64,000 nucleotides of DNA from Cuneatibacter sp. NSJ-177 (GCF_022867805.1 NZ_JALIFO010000014.1:1-64000), one strand, 5' to 3'. Counted from the first letter of the stretch, positions 8,868 to 17,450 are shown. The notes: generated by a model from the sequence alone, not told the origin. Numbers and translations: made by a program.

Positions 8868-9809
8868 TTACATCAGTTCGCTGATCAGCTTAGACACGGT
8901 TGCGATGGATTCCGGATGTCTCAGGATCACCGCATCGCTGCCGGCGGCCAGAACAGCCGTGGCAGTGACAACTTCCATGTCCACGCCGCGCTCTTCCACG
9001 TCGCCCCATTCCGGCATGTCCGCTTCGGAAGCAATCGCTTCCTTCACGCCCCATGTCTCGGCGGCAACCGGAGTCATAATCGGCATCTGAAGGGTTGTAT
9101 CGTTCTGTCCCAGGGCGGCCAGGCGCACGCGCTCCATCGTGGAGACAACATACTCAAAGCCGTAGCCGGCGGCGGCATTGCCGACGTTCATCACAATGCT
9201 GTCCTGCTTTACGCCCAGCTGGGTCATCAAAACGTTCAGCTGCTTGGCCAGGTTGATATCCACGGAGGATTCCGCGCCGACCTTCTGATTAAAGGCCAGG
9301 CCGGCGGAAGCGCCGACAGCCTTATACGTCTCTTCCTTGGCGGCCAGCACCAGGATGTTCTTGCCCTGGAGAGCGTCGGAAACTTTGTTGAACAGCTCGG
9401 AATCTTTCTCGTTGTTCTTGCAGCCCATGATCACAAGCGGCAGATCCACCGCCTCGGAAACAGCCTTTGCCGCTGCAACACAGTCATCAGCGGAAGTGTC
9501 GGCCCCGTTGGGATCCGCACTCTCAAAGTGCAGGCAGATAAAGGAAACGCCAGGAAGCTCAGCGGCCTTTTTCGCCATATCGGCCATGGTCTCACAGCCG
9601 GCATAGAACTCTTTCAGGCGTGCGGGAGCAGTCTCCAGCATGGTATCGCTGATCTCCACCCCTACCTTGGGAGCGTTCTCGATCGGCGCGTCAAAGGAGT
9701 ACAGCGGAAGTACGTTCTCACCACCGATGGTAATGGCTTTGTCACCGGTGCCGAGTTCTACTGGTTTGATAGCAGCAGAAAATGTTTGAGGTTTGTTTTT
9801 AAACGGCAT
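8868..9809 (-). CDS. acsD: Corrinoid iron-sulfur protein, small (delta) subunit
   Basis: 313 aa. Matches the CFeSP delta subunit: an N-terminal region with IGGENVLPLYSFD, a TIM barrel with GVEISDTMLE, VIMGCKNNEKDSELFNKV and IVMNVGNAAAGYGFEY. It pairs with AcsC to form the methyl carrier of the acetyl-CoA pathway. AAGGAG lies ahead of the ATG. It is the first gene of its own unit, downstream of a good promoter and a strong leader hairpin. Confidence 0.95.
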   Translation of the reverse strand: MPFKNKPQTFSAAIKPVELGTGDKAITIGGENVLPLYSFDAPIENAPKVGVEISDTMLETAPARLKEFYAGCETMADMAKKAAELPGVSFICLHFESADPNGADTSADDCVAAAKAVSEAVDLPLVIMGCKNNEKDSELFNKVSDALQGKNILVLAAKEETYKAVGASAGLAFNQKVGAESSVDINLAKQLNVLMTQLGVKQDSIVMNVGNAAAGYGFEYVVSTMERVRLAALGQNDTTLQMPIMTPVAAETWGVKEAIASEADMPEWGDVEERGVDMEVVTATAVLAAGSDAVILRHPESIATVSKLISELM

Positions 9810-9910
9810 TGTCTTACTCTCCTTTTTTCTTTCTTCTATACCTAAATTAAGAAAATAAAGGTCCCAACGGCTGGATAAGGCCGCCGGAGGTTACATCAAA
9901 AATATTTCTG

Positions 9911-9940
9911 CCGGCCGGGCGGAATTCACCGCCCAGCCGG
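9911..9940 (-). other. GC-rich leader hairpin upstream of acsD
   Basis: A 12-bp stem (CCGGCTGGGCGG with CCGCCCGGCCGG on the RNA, one G-U pair) and a 6-nt loop, starting about 15 nt after the predicted transcript start and 100 nt before acsD. No immediate U-tract follows (TTTTT comes 10 nt later), so a role in 5'-end stability or attenuation is more likely than plain termination. Confidence 0.6.
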
Positions 9941-9961
9941 TCAATACGTTTCTCATACGCT

Positions 9962-9990
9962 ATTATATCATCTTGCTATGTACGGGGCAA
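9962..9990 (-). promoter_or_regulatory. Sigma-70-type promoter of acsDCE
   Basis: Minus strand TTGCCC, 17-nt spacer, perfect TATAAT. Located in the 224-bp gap between acsB and acsD. It makes acsD-acsC-acsE separately transcribable. Confidence 0.75.
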
Positions 9991-10033
9991 GAAAATATGG
10001 CGATATCTGGAATTATTTTCCCGAAAATCCGTT

Positions 10034-12166
10034 TTACATCAGCGGATCCAGGCTTAAAGCCGGATGGCCCTTCTCGGTCAAGAATTCCACCAGAGCTTCC
10101 GCATCGTCCGTCACGGTCTCGTCGGCAATCATGTCTGTAAAATTCTCGATTCCGTAAAGCTCCTGCGCCGTAGCGTTCAGCTTTTCCGCCACCTGGTCTT
10201 TCAGTGCCTTGGGCATCCAGACAATACGCTGTACACCGCCCTCAGCCTTCATAAACTTCTTGGAAGCGATGAAGTGTTTGCCGTGTCCCATGAAGCCGGG
10301 GGTCTGCACACCGCCGCCGGTCATGGAAGCCATCTCTGAAAAGCTCATGCCCAGAGGAGTCAGTCCCGCATGCTCACGGTTCACGATAACAACGCCGTTG
10401 GAAAAAGGCTCGATTCCGCAGATACATTCAAAGCAGCCGCAGCTGGTCATCGGGTCTTCCATGATGGAATACAGGGATACCACTTCCAGGGCGCCCTGGG
10501 AGTATTTGCGGACGGCATCGTTGACGCTGTCCCACTTTCCGATCTCTTCGTCGATCACGCCGGTCTTTTCCACTACCTGACAAGGACCGCTGGGATCCAG
10601 CTCGTGGGTCGCCTTGGCGTCCAACCACGACACAGCGCCGCAAAGTCCCAGGCGCTCCGGGGTAACGATGCAGACATGGGACGGGGAGAAGGACTGGCAC
10701 ATGATACAGGTATAGAACTCGTTCACGTTCTCGTCCGTCAGAGACAGCAGACGCTCGTCACGCTTATCGTAAATCTCATTTGCTTCCTTGCGGAGCTCAC
10801 TGACCTTGGCGGGATCCGTCACGATGGTTACCTGGCATTTATCCACAACCACGTCGAATTCGCTCTTGATCTTTGCGTAGAGCACTTCGCCGAAATGCTT
10901 CGCACGGAAACCGGCCTCGTAGGTGTCCTTGCTGACACGGATCCGGATCATATCACGCTGGCCCGTGTGCATCACGCCCTCGATGCAGTTCAGGTAAGCA
11001 TGGAACTTCCGCTCGAACACCGGCTCGAAATCAGACTGCATCTTCTTTCCGGCCACGTCCACGATGGTGGCCATGCTGATCTTGGAGCCAACTTCGAACT
11101 CGTCGAAGTCCGGTCCGATCACTTCGATCTTGTGGTCTTCCACCTCGGAAGCCTCGCGGGTGCGCACCAGCTCCAGACAGTCTACGCGGGAGCCGTCGGC
11201 CTCAAACTGCATATCGCCGCGGCGGATGATCTCGCCTTCAAAGGCATTGGCGAACGCCACCGGAATATCGATGTTGGTAATCTTGATCTTGATTCCGCGG
11301 GCTTCCAGGGAAGTCTCCACGAATTTGTCCACATCCTCCTGGATGATCAGGCTCTTCGGAACCCTCCACATATTCTCGGTCTCGTTGGTGACAACCGGGA
11401 ATCCTAAGGAAATCGCGCCGGCGCCGCAGGCCACGGTCATGTCGTCCACCGGGGCAAAGGCATTGATCACGGCGTTCACACGGTCAAAGGTATAGCGGCG
11501 GATGCCGTCGTAGTCGCCGGGCTGTACCGCGCCGAAAATCAGGGCCGCGCGGATGGCAACGGAAACTACGTGGGAAACGCTCCACAGATCATATCCCAGC
11601 GGCACAACGCGGACGTTAAATCCGGTCTTCATGCCAAGGCGCTTCACCTGGTCAATGATGCCGCCGACCATGAATACGAATACGCTCTTGCTCTGGTAGC
11701 TCTTTACGAGGGCCAAAGCTTGCTCGTCAGTGGGAGCAGAACCGATAAACACGACGAAACCAGGAATGTCGCCGGTTACCAGCGGCACGCCCAGCTCACG
11801 GACTTCGGCGTCCGTACAGTGGCCCCACAGAGGGTCATGACCGTAGGGATCCGGATTGCCGATGTATTTGCAGGCCTCGATTACCTCTGCAGCGCAGGCG
11901 GTAGCCACGCCGGAGGTGAAAATATCGTGGGTCTTATTGTTTCTGGTCATCTGGGATTTGATCCACTCCATGATCTCTTTGAGTTCACCCAGATTGGTGA
12001 TCTTCTTTCCGGACATCGCGTAAATACATGCCAGATAGTAAGCGGTATCCGGGAATGCCACCGGCTCGCTGTCGGCAAAACGCTTGCTGACGTCGTCCAG
12101 TGCTTCCTGTGCCAGCCTGTACATTTCATCTGAGCCGCTAAAGACTCTTCCAAATAAAGTTGCCAC
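10034..12166 (-). CDS. acsB: Acetyl-CoA synthase (CODH/ACS beta subunit), first copy
   Basis: 710 aa, starting at GTG with GGAGG 6 nt upstream. A-cluster residues are present: YTCIMCQSFSPSHVC, LGLCGAVSW and MTSCGCFECICG. This is the copy in the canonical position behind acsA and cooC, so it is probably the main housekeeping enzyme. It aligns end to end with the second acsB at 4345-6471, with long identical stretches around the A-cluster. Confidence 0.96.
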   Translation of the reverse strand: MATLFGRVFSGSDEMYRLAQEALDDVSKRFADSEPVAFPDTAYYLACIYAMSGKKITNLGELKEIMEWIKSQMTRNNKTHDIFTSGVATACAAEVIEACKYIGNPDPYGHDPLWGHCTDAEVRELGVPLVTGDIPGFVVFIGSAPTDEQALALVKSYQSKSVFVFMVGGIIDQVKRLGMKTGFNVRVVPLGYDLWSVSHVVSVAIRAALIFGAVQPGDYDGIRRYTFDRVNAVINAFAPVDDMTVACGAGAISLGFPVVTNETENMWRVPKSLIIQEDVDKFVETSLEARGIKIKITNIDIPVAFANAFEGEIIRRGDMQFEADGSRVDCLELVRTREASEVEDHKIEVIGPDFDEFEVGSKISMATIVDVAGKKMQSDFEPVFERKFHAYLNCIEGVMHTGQRDMIRIRVSKDTYEAGFRAKHFGEVLYAKIKSEFDVVVDKCQVTIVTDPAKVSELRKEANEIYDKRDERLLSLTDENVNEFYTCIMCQSFSPSHVCIVTPERLGLCGAVSWLDAKATHELDPSGPCQVVEKTGVIDEEIGKWDSVNDAVRKYSQGALEVVSLYSIMEDPMTSCGCFECICGIEPFSNGVVIVNREHAGLTPLGMSFSEMASMTGGGVQTPGFMGHGKHFIASKKFMKAEGGVQRIVWMPKALKDQVAEKLNATAQELYGIENFTDMIADETVTDDAEALVEFLTEKGHPALSLDPLM

Positions 12167-12183
12167 GGTTATCCTCCAAAATG

Positions 12184-12954
12184 TTATTCTTTTTCCAATT
12201 TTTTCTTGATGGCCCGAATCTCCTCGACGGCTTTCCCATCGTAGTCATACGGTGATTTTCCTTGACGGTCCGCGTCGATTACTTCCGCGCTGTAATGGAC
12301 AAAGCCGAGCAGATCCCCGGCCGGGATCCGGCTGCGGATATATTCTTCGTCCTCCGCGTTCCGGACTTTGTTCGCCACCACGCGCACCCGCTTGATTCCC
12401 AGGTCAGTAGCAAGAGTTTTGATTTTATTGTAGGTCTGGACACTCCTGGCTCCTGGCTCCACCACGACCACAAACTGATCCATGTTCTCGGCGGTGCCGC
12501 GGCCCAGATGCTCCAGGCCGGCTTCCATGTCCATGATGACCACATCGTCATCCATGATGACCAGATGAGAGATCAGGCGTTTTAAGATCACATGCTCCGG
12601 ACAGACGCATCCGGCTCCCGCCACATCCACGGTTCCGAGGACCAGCAGTTTCACTCCGTTGCAGGATTTTGCAAACAGATCCGGGATATCGTCCACTTTC
12701 GGCGTCAGTTTAAAGAACTTCATGATGCCGCTGGGATCCACTCCGGTCCGCTCATTGACAAAATCCTTCATCTTGGAAATCGGGGTGATACTGGCAAGCT
12801 CCTCTTCCGGGAATCCAAGGGCAAGCCCTAAGTTCGCGTCCGGATCCACGTCCGCCGCCAGGACAGGGCGGTTTTCCTCGGCGTAAAGCCTCGCTAAAAT
12901 CGCCGCAAAGGTCGTCTTGCCGACGCCGCCTTTTCCGGTCACTGCAATTTTCAT
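12184..12954 (-). CDS. cooC: CooC/AcsF-type nickel-insertion ATPase
   Basis: 256 aa MinD-like ATPase. The deviant Walker A TGKGGVGKTT is at residues 6-15, the metal-binding CxC is in GAGCVCPEH near residue 112, and the Walker B is VVIMDMEAGLEHLGRG. CooC-family proteins dimerise through the CxC motif and help nickel insertion into CODH or ACS. Located between acsA and acsB, 17 bp from the latter, in a tight operon. It is one of two CooC homologues in the locus; which one serves AcsA and which AcsB cannot be told from sequence. Confidence 0.93.
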   Translation of the reverse strand: MKIAVTGKGGVGKTTFAAILARLYAEENRPVLAADVDPDANLGLALGFPEEELASITPISKMKDFVNERTGVDPSGIMKFFKLTPKVDDIPDLFAKSCNGVKLLVLGTVDVAGAGCVCPEHVILKRLISHLVIMDDDVVIMDMEAGLEHLGRGTAENMDQFVVVVEPGARSVQTYNKIKTLATDLGIKRVRVVANKVRNAEDEEYIRSRIPAGDLLGFVHYSAEVIDADRQGKSPYDYDGKAVEEIRAIKKKLEKE

Positions 12955-12991
12955 GTCTGACTCCTTCTTTCACGGCAGAGAGGGGCTGGGC

Positions 12992-14884
12992 TTAAATGCC
13001 CAGAGCCTCTCTCTTCTCCTCAATCGCATGGATCATCGCATCGCCGAGCTTGTCGATATCCAGCTCCACATGGAACGATGCGCCGACCCAATCCTTCAAG
13101 CCTTCCTGCAGCAGTCCGTCGACCACCTCGGAACCCTTCACGTAAGGATATACGCCAAGATACGTGTCAATACCGGTGGCAACCACATAGTTTCCGATGG
13201 AAACCGCCTTCTCGGACATCCACTCCGGCGCGCAGCCGACAACCGGCAGCTCGTCGATGTTCCAGCCGGAATCCTTCGCCAGCTCGCTGACCAGAATCAT
13301 CATACGGCTGATATCCACGCAGGATCCCATATGCAGCACAGGCGGAATGTCCGCCAGCTCGCAGACGCGCTTTAAGCCGTCGCCGCAGAGATCTTTGGCT
13401 CTCTTGTCCATCAGACCCGCTTTGGCCGCAGCCTGGGCAGAACATCCGGAGACAACCAGAATAACATCATTTTTGATCAGTTTCTTCATCAGCTCAATGT
13501 GAGCCGTGTCCGGGCGCACCTTCGGGTTATTGCAGCCTACCATGGCGACCGCGCCGCGGAGTACGCCGGAGCGCATGCAGTCTACCAGGGGTTTGGTGGT
13601 GCCGGTCAGATCCACAAAGCTGTTGGTAACCGTATCCAGGGTCTTGACAATTCCTTCGTAGGAATAGCCGACCGTGGCTTTCTGTTTCATATTCGGAATA
13701 TGTACCAGGTCCTTCTTCCGGTTCGGGAAGTTCTCCACCGCCAGCTTCACGATTTCCTTCGCCTTCTCGCCTGCGGATTCACAGTCGAAATGGATGAACT
13801 TGGTGTAGGTCATCCGGGCCACGTCGGAGGTCGTGATAAACTTGGTGTGGAAGCACTTGCTCAGCGGCCCCAACGCCGGGAAGATACACTGTACGTCCAC
13901 GACGATGGCCTCGCAGGCGCCGGTCAGAACCACGTTTTCCTGCTGCAGGAAATTTCCTGCCATGGGAATCCCGTGACGCATCGCAACTTCGTTGGAGGTA
14001 CAGCAGACGCCGGCGATATTGATGCCTTTGGCTCCTACTTTCTTTGCCAGGGCCAGCATTTCCGGGTCCTCGGCATATTTTACAATCATCTCGGACAGGG
14101 ACGGATCATGGCCATGGACGACGATATTCACCATATCCTCTTCCAGAACGCCCAGGTTCGCCTCGGTGTCCACCGGCATCGGGGTGCCGAACAGTACGTC
14201 GGAGAATTCCGTTCCCATCATGGAACCGCCCCAGCCGTCGGACAGGCCACAGCGTAGGCTCTGTTTTACAAGAGCTTCCGCCAGGGAGGAACATCCCATA
14301 TGGGTCATATGCAGAGCGCGGGATACCTCGCGGTCAATGGCGCGGGGCGCGATCTCCTGCTCTTCCCAGATTTTCTGACGGCGTTCGGGAGCTCTTTTCA
14401 GGAAGCGCTGATATCCGAACGGTTTGCCGTACTCCATCAGGCCGGCTTCCGCCACCTCGTGGGCAATGTCATAGATGTCTCTGTCTTCCGTGGGGATATC
14501 CCATTCCTTGGCAATTTTCAGCAGCTTTTCCGTGTCCGTGACATGGTAATTGCCGTCTGCGCTGGCATTATACAGCGTGTGGCAGATCTCGCGGCCGTGA
14601 TCGGAGTGGGTCGCAGAACCGCCGGCCGTGAACCGAAGATAGTTCCGGCCTACAATACCATGGATGTCGCAGCCGCAGATCCCCTTCGGTGCGCGGGGCG
14701 TAATCCGGCAAGGTCCCATGGAGCAAATACGGCAGCAGGTTCCTTCCTCGCCGAATTTACAGTGGGGGGTCTGATTCTTCACGCGCTGCTGCCAAGAATC
14801 TGCGCCGACCTTGGCGCCGGTCTCCAGCAGCCGTTCAGTAGCGGTTTCCATTTCCTCTACTGTTGTGAGTTTAAAATTGTCCAT
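12992..14884 (-). CDS. acsA: Carbon monoxide dehydrogenase, CooS-type catalytic subunit
   Basis: 630 aa, typical of the Ni-Fe-S CODH. N-terminal B/D-cluster cysteines appear in CKFGEEGTCCRICSMGPC and GICGCDIHGIVGRN. Later C-cluster motifs include VHGHDPSLSE, GVCCTSNE, MVGCNNP, VVSGCSAQAAAKAG and MGSCVDISR. It reduces CO2 to CO for AcsB. Neighbours (cooC on both sides, then acsB) fit the acetogen bifunctional CODH/ACS complex. AGGAGG precedes the ATG. Confidence 0.97.
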   Translation of the reverse strand: MDNFKLTTVEEMETATERLLETGAKVGADSWQQRVKNQTPHCKFGEEGTCCRICSMGPCRITPRAPKGICGCDIHGIVGRNYLRFTAGGSATHSDHGREICHTLYNASADGNYHVTDTEKLLKIAKEWDIPTEDRDIYDIAHEVAEAGLMEYGKPFGYQRFLKRAPERRQKIWEEQEIAPRAIDREVSRALHMTHMGCSSLAEALVKQSLRCGLSDGWGGSMMGTEFSDVLFGTPMPVDTEANLGVLEEDMVNIVVHGHDPSLSEMIVKYAEDPEMLALAKKVGAKGINIAGVCCTSNEVAMRHGIPMAGNFLQQENVVLTGACEAIVVDVQCIFPALGPLSKCFHTKFITTSDVARMTYTKFIHFDCESAGEKAKEIVKLAVENFPNRKKDLVHIPNMKQKATVGYSYEGIVKTLDTVTNSFVDLTGTTKPLVDCMRSGVLRGAVAMVGCNNPKVRPDTAHIELMKKLIKNDVILVVSGCSAQAAAKAGLMDKRAKDLCGDGLKRVCELADIPPVLHMGSCVDISRMMILVSELAKDSGWNIDELPVVGCAPEWMSEKAVSIGNYVVATGIDTYLGVYPYVKGSEVVDGLLQEGLKDWVGASFHVELDIDKLGDAMIHAIEEKREALGI

Positions 14885-14971
14885 AACTCCTCCTCTTGTA
14901 TCTCTCTTGTCCTTTACTTTTACTTTCTATCAAATCATAGCCATGTGGCTTTATAGCCGTTTTCGTTTCCT

Positions 14972-15742
14972 TTATAAACCCAGCTGGCCCAGCAGTCCGG
15001 CCAGCGCTTTTCGAACCGGCGCGTCCTCCGGCAGCTGAACGGTCGGCTTCCCGGCCAGATCAAATTCATAGACCGTTTGATCCGCCGGCAGCACGCCCAG
15101 AAGGTCCAGGCCCTGCTTTTCAATCTCCGCTTGAATTGCTGCATCCAGTTCACCTTCCGGCGCGCGGTTCACGACCAGCTTCACCGTCTTCACGTCCATC
15201 TGCACTTCTCTGACCAGCTGTGCAATCCGGCCAACCGCCTGTATTCCGCGGCGGGAGCAGTCGCTGACCAGTAAGATCACGTCTACCTTCGGCAGGATTC
15301 CGCGGCTGATATGCTCCATACCGGCCTCGTTGTCCACCACAATGTATTGATAATTTCCGGAAATCCGGGCCAGCTGCGCCTGCAGCAGCCCATTGACAAA
15401 GCAGTAGCATCCCGCACCTTGGGTTCGTCCCATCACAAGCATGTCATAATCATCTTCCTCGATCATGACTTCATTGAACTTAAAATTCATGTAATCCTGC
15501 TTTGACATGGAAGGGGGGATCGGGCTGTCCTTCACCAGGTCCGCCTTGGCAACCTCCTCCCGCAGATCGCCGAGCGTCAACTCCACATCGACGCCCAGGA
15601 CTTCATTCAGATTGGAATTGGCATCCGCGTCCACCGCCAGAACCGGGCCTTTTTTCTTTTTGCACAGATGATCGATCAGCAGGCCGCAGATCGTGGTTTT
15701 TCCCACGCCTCCTTTGCCGGCTACCGCAATTGTATATGCCAT
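14972..15742 (-). CDS. cooC: CooC-type maturation ATPase, second homologue
   Basis: 256 aa from ATG at 15742, chosen because AAGGAG lies 9 nt upstream; an in-frame extension to 15814 has no such site. Walker A AGKGGVGKTT, CxC in GAGCYCFVNG near residue 113, and IVVDNEAGMEHISRG as Walker B identify a CooC-family ATPase. It differs substantially from the cooC at 12184-12954. It lies between metF and acsA and probably acts in nickel loading of CODH. Confidence 0.92.
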   Translation of the reverse strand: MAYTIAVAGKGGVGKTTICGLLIDHLCKKKKGPVLAVDADANSNLNEVLGVDVELTLGDLREEVAKADLVKDSPIPPSMSKQDYMNFKFNEVMIEEDDYDMLVMGRTQGAGCYCFVNGLLQAQLARISGNYQYIVVDNEAGMEHISRGILPKVDVILLVSDCSRRGIQAVGRIAQLVREVQMDVKTVKLVVNRAPEGELDAAIQAEIEKQGLDLLGVLPADQTVYEFDLAGKPTVQLPEDAPVRKALAGLLGQLGL

Positions 15743-15778
15743 TTCGGTAATCTCCTTTTTTCTTCCGGGGACGCCGTA

Positions 15779-15808
15779 CCGGAGACCGCCCAGGCGGGCA
15801 GTCTCCGG
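15779..15808 (-). other. Intergenic RNA hairpin between metF and cooC
   Basis: A 13-bp stem (CCGGAGACTGCCC / GGGCGGTCTCCGG on the minus-strand RNA, fully paired with one U-G) and a 4-nt loop. No U-tract follows, so a processing or stability element is more likely than a terminator. Confidence 0.5.
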
Positions 15809-15832
15809 TCCCAAATCCGCCGCATTACAGTA

Positions 15833-16747
15833 TTACAGTAAATCTACAATGCCGGATTCTTTTACGATGCGGGCAACGTCCTGATATTTGTTCAGTGCGT
15901 ACAGATGAACGCCGTCGATGCCGCAGACTCTGTACTCGTCAATCAGTTTAATGGTGTACTCGATTCCCTCTTCCTTAAACGCCGCTTTCTTCGCTGCGAT
16001 GGATTCTTCGGACTCGCCGGGGAAGATCCAGTGGTGGGTGATCACCTCACACAGCTCTCTCGGCATCACGCAGGCGTTGCGGGACAGGCACATGTTGATC
16101 ACAGCCTGGCTGTCCAGAACCGGCATGATACCCACGTCAACCGGCAGCCAGATGCCGGCGTTGCGGATCGCATCCATCCAGTAACGGAACGCATCCATAT
16201 CAAAGCAGAGCTGCGTCATGATATAGTCTGCGCCTTCGTCTTGTTTCTGTCTCAGGAAAGAGATGTCGGCTTCCAGGCTGCGGCAGGCGATATGGCCTTC
16301 CGGGGAACCGGAAACTGCGATGCTGAATTTGTCATCAAACTCCTGGCGTACGAATTTTACCAGTTCAGTCGCATAGTGCAGGTCTCCATTGGTGCCGGTC
16401 CATCCGTAAGGCAGATCGCCGCGAAGCGCCAGCATATGGTCAATGCCATGGTCCAGATAAGTCTGAAGCTGCTCTTTGATTCCCTCTTTCGTGTTGCCGA
16501 TGCAGGTAAAATGCGTTACCGGCGTAGCAACTCCAGCCGCCTTGACGGCATCCAGAACTTCCAGGTTCTTTCCGACATTTCCGCCGCCGGCGCCGTAGGT
16601 GCAGGAAATGTAATCCGGATGCAGCTCATACAGGTGCTCCAGGGTGCCTCCCTCGCCTACCAGCTTCTTCATGCCCTCATCCGTCTTCGGCGGAAACACC
16701 TCGAAGGAAAAGGCCATCCTCTGTTCCATGATCTCGCTTACTCTCAT
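15833..16747 (-). CDS. metF: Methylenetetrahydrofolate reductase, MetF type
   Basis: 304 aa TIM-barrel flavoprotein. SFEVFPPKTDEGMKKL near residue 14, SCTYGAGGGN, HFTCIGNTKE, LRGDLP and DYIMTQLCFD are MetF signatures. It reduces methylene-THF to methyl-THF, the methyl donor for AcsE. Start has AGGAGG 6 nt upstream. It opens the main WLP unit behind its own promoter. No metV (the zinc-containing partner of the MetVF complex common in acetogens) is seen in this window. Confidence 0.94.
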   Translation of the reverse strand: MRVSEIMEQRMAFSFEVFPPKTDEGMKKLVGEGGTLEHLYELHPDYISCTYGAGGGNVGKNLEVLDAVKAAGVATPVTHFTCIGNTKEGIKEQLQTYLDHGIDHMLALRGDLPYGWTGTNGDLHYATELVKFVRQEFDDKFSIAVSGSPEGHIACRSLEADISFLRQKQDEGADYIMTQLCFDMDAFRYWMDAIRNAGIWLPVDVGIMPVLDSQAVINMCLSRNACVMPRELCEVITHHWIFPGESEESIAAKKAAFKEEGIEYTIKLIDEYRVCGIDGVHLYALNKYQDVARIVKESGIVDLL

Positions 16748-16820
16748 CTCATACCTCCTGATACGTAACTATGTATTTTGTTAATAACTTAACATCCATG
16801 TCACAAATTTATCATCACCA

Positions 16821-16852
16821 TTGACAATAACATCTCACTGTAGAATTGTCAA
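16821..16852 (-). promoter_or_regulatory. metF promoter overlapped by an inverted-repeat operator
   Basis: On the minus strand TTGACA (16847-16852), 17-nt spacer, TATTGT (16824-16829). The two hexamers lie inside a perfect 8-bp inverted repeat, TTGACAAT (16821-16828) and ATTGTCAA (16845-16852), so a dimeric regulator bound here would cover both promoter elements. Confidence 0.7.
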
Positions 16853-16857
16853 GTGAA

Positions 16858-16874
16858 ATCCCCCTACGGGGGAT
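16858..16874. promoter_or_regulatory. ATCCCCC/GGGGGAT palindrome next to metF promoter
   Basis: Perfect 7-bp inverted repeat with a 3-bp centre, 6 bp upstream of the metF -35 box. It could be an operator or activator site; not recognised as a known box. Confidence 0.45.
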
Positions 16875-16926
16875 ATTTTTTACGCACACATTTATAACCA
16901 AATATATTTTCTATATATATTCGGCT

Positions 16927-16970
16927 AAAAAAAGCTGCTGCCTGCAAAACCCGGTCTGCCGCAGCAGCTT
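16927..16970 (-). terminator. Strong terminator after the cooT small-gene trio
   Basis: Minus strand AAGCTGCTGC / GCAGCAGCTT stem followed by a T7 run. It separates the small-gene transcript from metF. Confidence 0.9.
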
Positions 16971-17002
16971 CTGTTCTTCTAAAGGTAATTCCCGATCCCG
17001 CC

Positions 17003-17233
17003 TCAGTCGAAAGGCGTAAAGGAAAAACGCTGCCTCAGTCCCGCGATATTCACGTCGAAGATTTCCGTCCCATCGGATCTTACGTCCTTCTCAATGGACG
17101 CGTCTTTGCCCTGGCAGAATTCTCTGACGTAAGCTTCCGGATCCTCCACTTCCTTCTCTTCGATGTGGACATCCCGCATCTGGTTGTTGGAACACTGGTT
17201 AAAAATCTCCCGGACAATTTCGTAGGATCTCAT
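17003..17233 (-). CDS. Uncharacterised 76-aa protein, cooT neighbour
   Basis: 76 aa, acidic, soluble, with AAGGAGG ahead of the ATG. Contains one Cys pair spread apart (NQCSNNQM, EFCQGKD) and a C-terminal FDVNIAGLRQRFSFTPFD. I do not recognise a named family. It follows the cooT-like gene by 9 bp and ends before a terminator, so it belongs to a three-gene unit next to the CODH/ACS locus. A role in metal or CODH maturation is only a guess from position. Confidence 0.75.
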   Translation of the reverse strand: MRSYEIVREIFNQCSNNQMRDVHIEEKEVEDPEAYVREFCQGKDASIEKDVRSDGTEIFDVNIAGLRQRFSFTPFD

Positions 17234-17242
17234 AAGGCCTCC

Positions 17243-17431
17243 TTATGCACATTCTATCACAACAACATTTTTCACCAGATCTACCGCGCTGAGTTTCCCT
17301 TCCAGGGCAATCTCCTCGCCCAGCACATCGGTCAGAACGATTTTCCCTTCGTTAAATCCGATATTGCTGACATACTTGCAGATCAGGTTCTCCGGTGTCT
17401 GTTTATTTTTATAAGCCGCAGCTAAACACAT
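17243..17431 (-). CDS. CooT-like small nickel-binding protein
   Basis: 62 aa beginning MCLAAAY, with Cys at position 2 and a beta-rich body (GKIVLTDVLGEEIALEGKL, AVDLVKNVVVIE). The Met-Cys start and length match CooT-family proteins; Rhodospirillum CooT is a dimeric Ni(II) binder tied to CODH maturation through Cys2. AAGGAGG is upstream. The neighbouring His-rich ORF and the acsA/cooC genes support a nickel-related role. Family assignment is by recognition; no search was run. Confidence 0.75.
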   Translation of the reverse strand: MCLAAAYKNKQTPENLICKYVSNIGFNEGKIVLTDVLGEEIALEGKLSAVDLVKNVVVIECA

Positions 17432-17450
17432 CGGCGCATCCTCCTTTTTC

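Noticed and set aside
9911-9940. Intrinsic terminator between acsB and acsD
   Set aside because: The T-run begins 10 nt after the stem and the hairpin is downstream of the acsD promoter, so a leader structure fits better.
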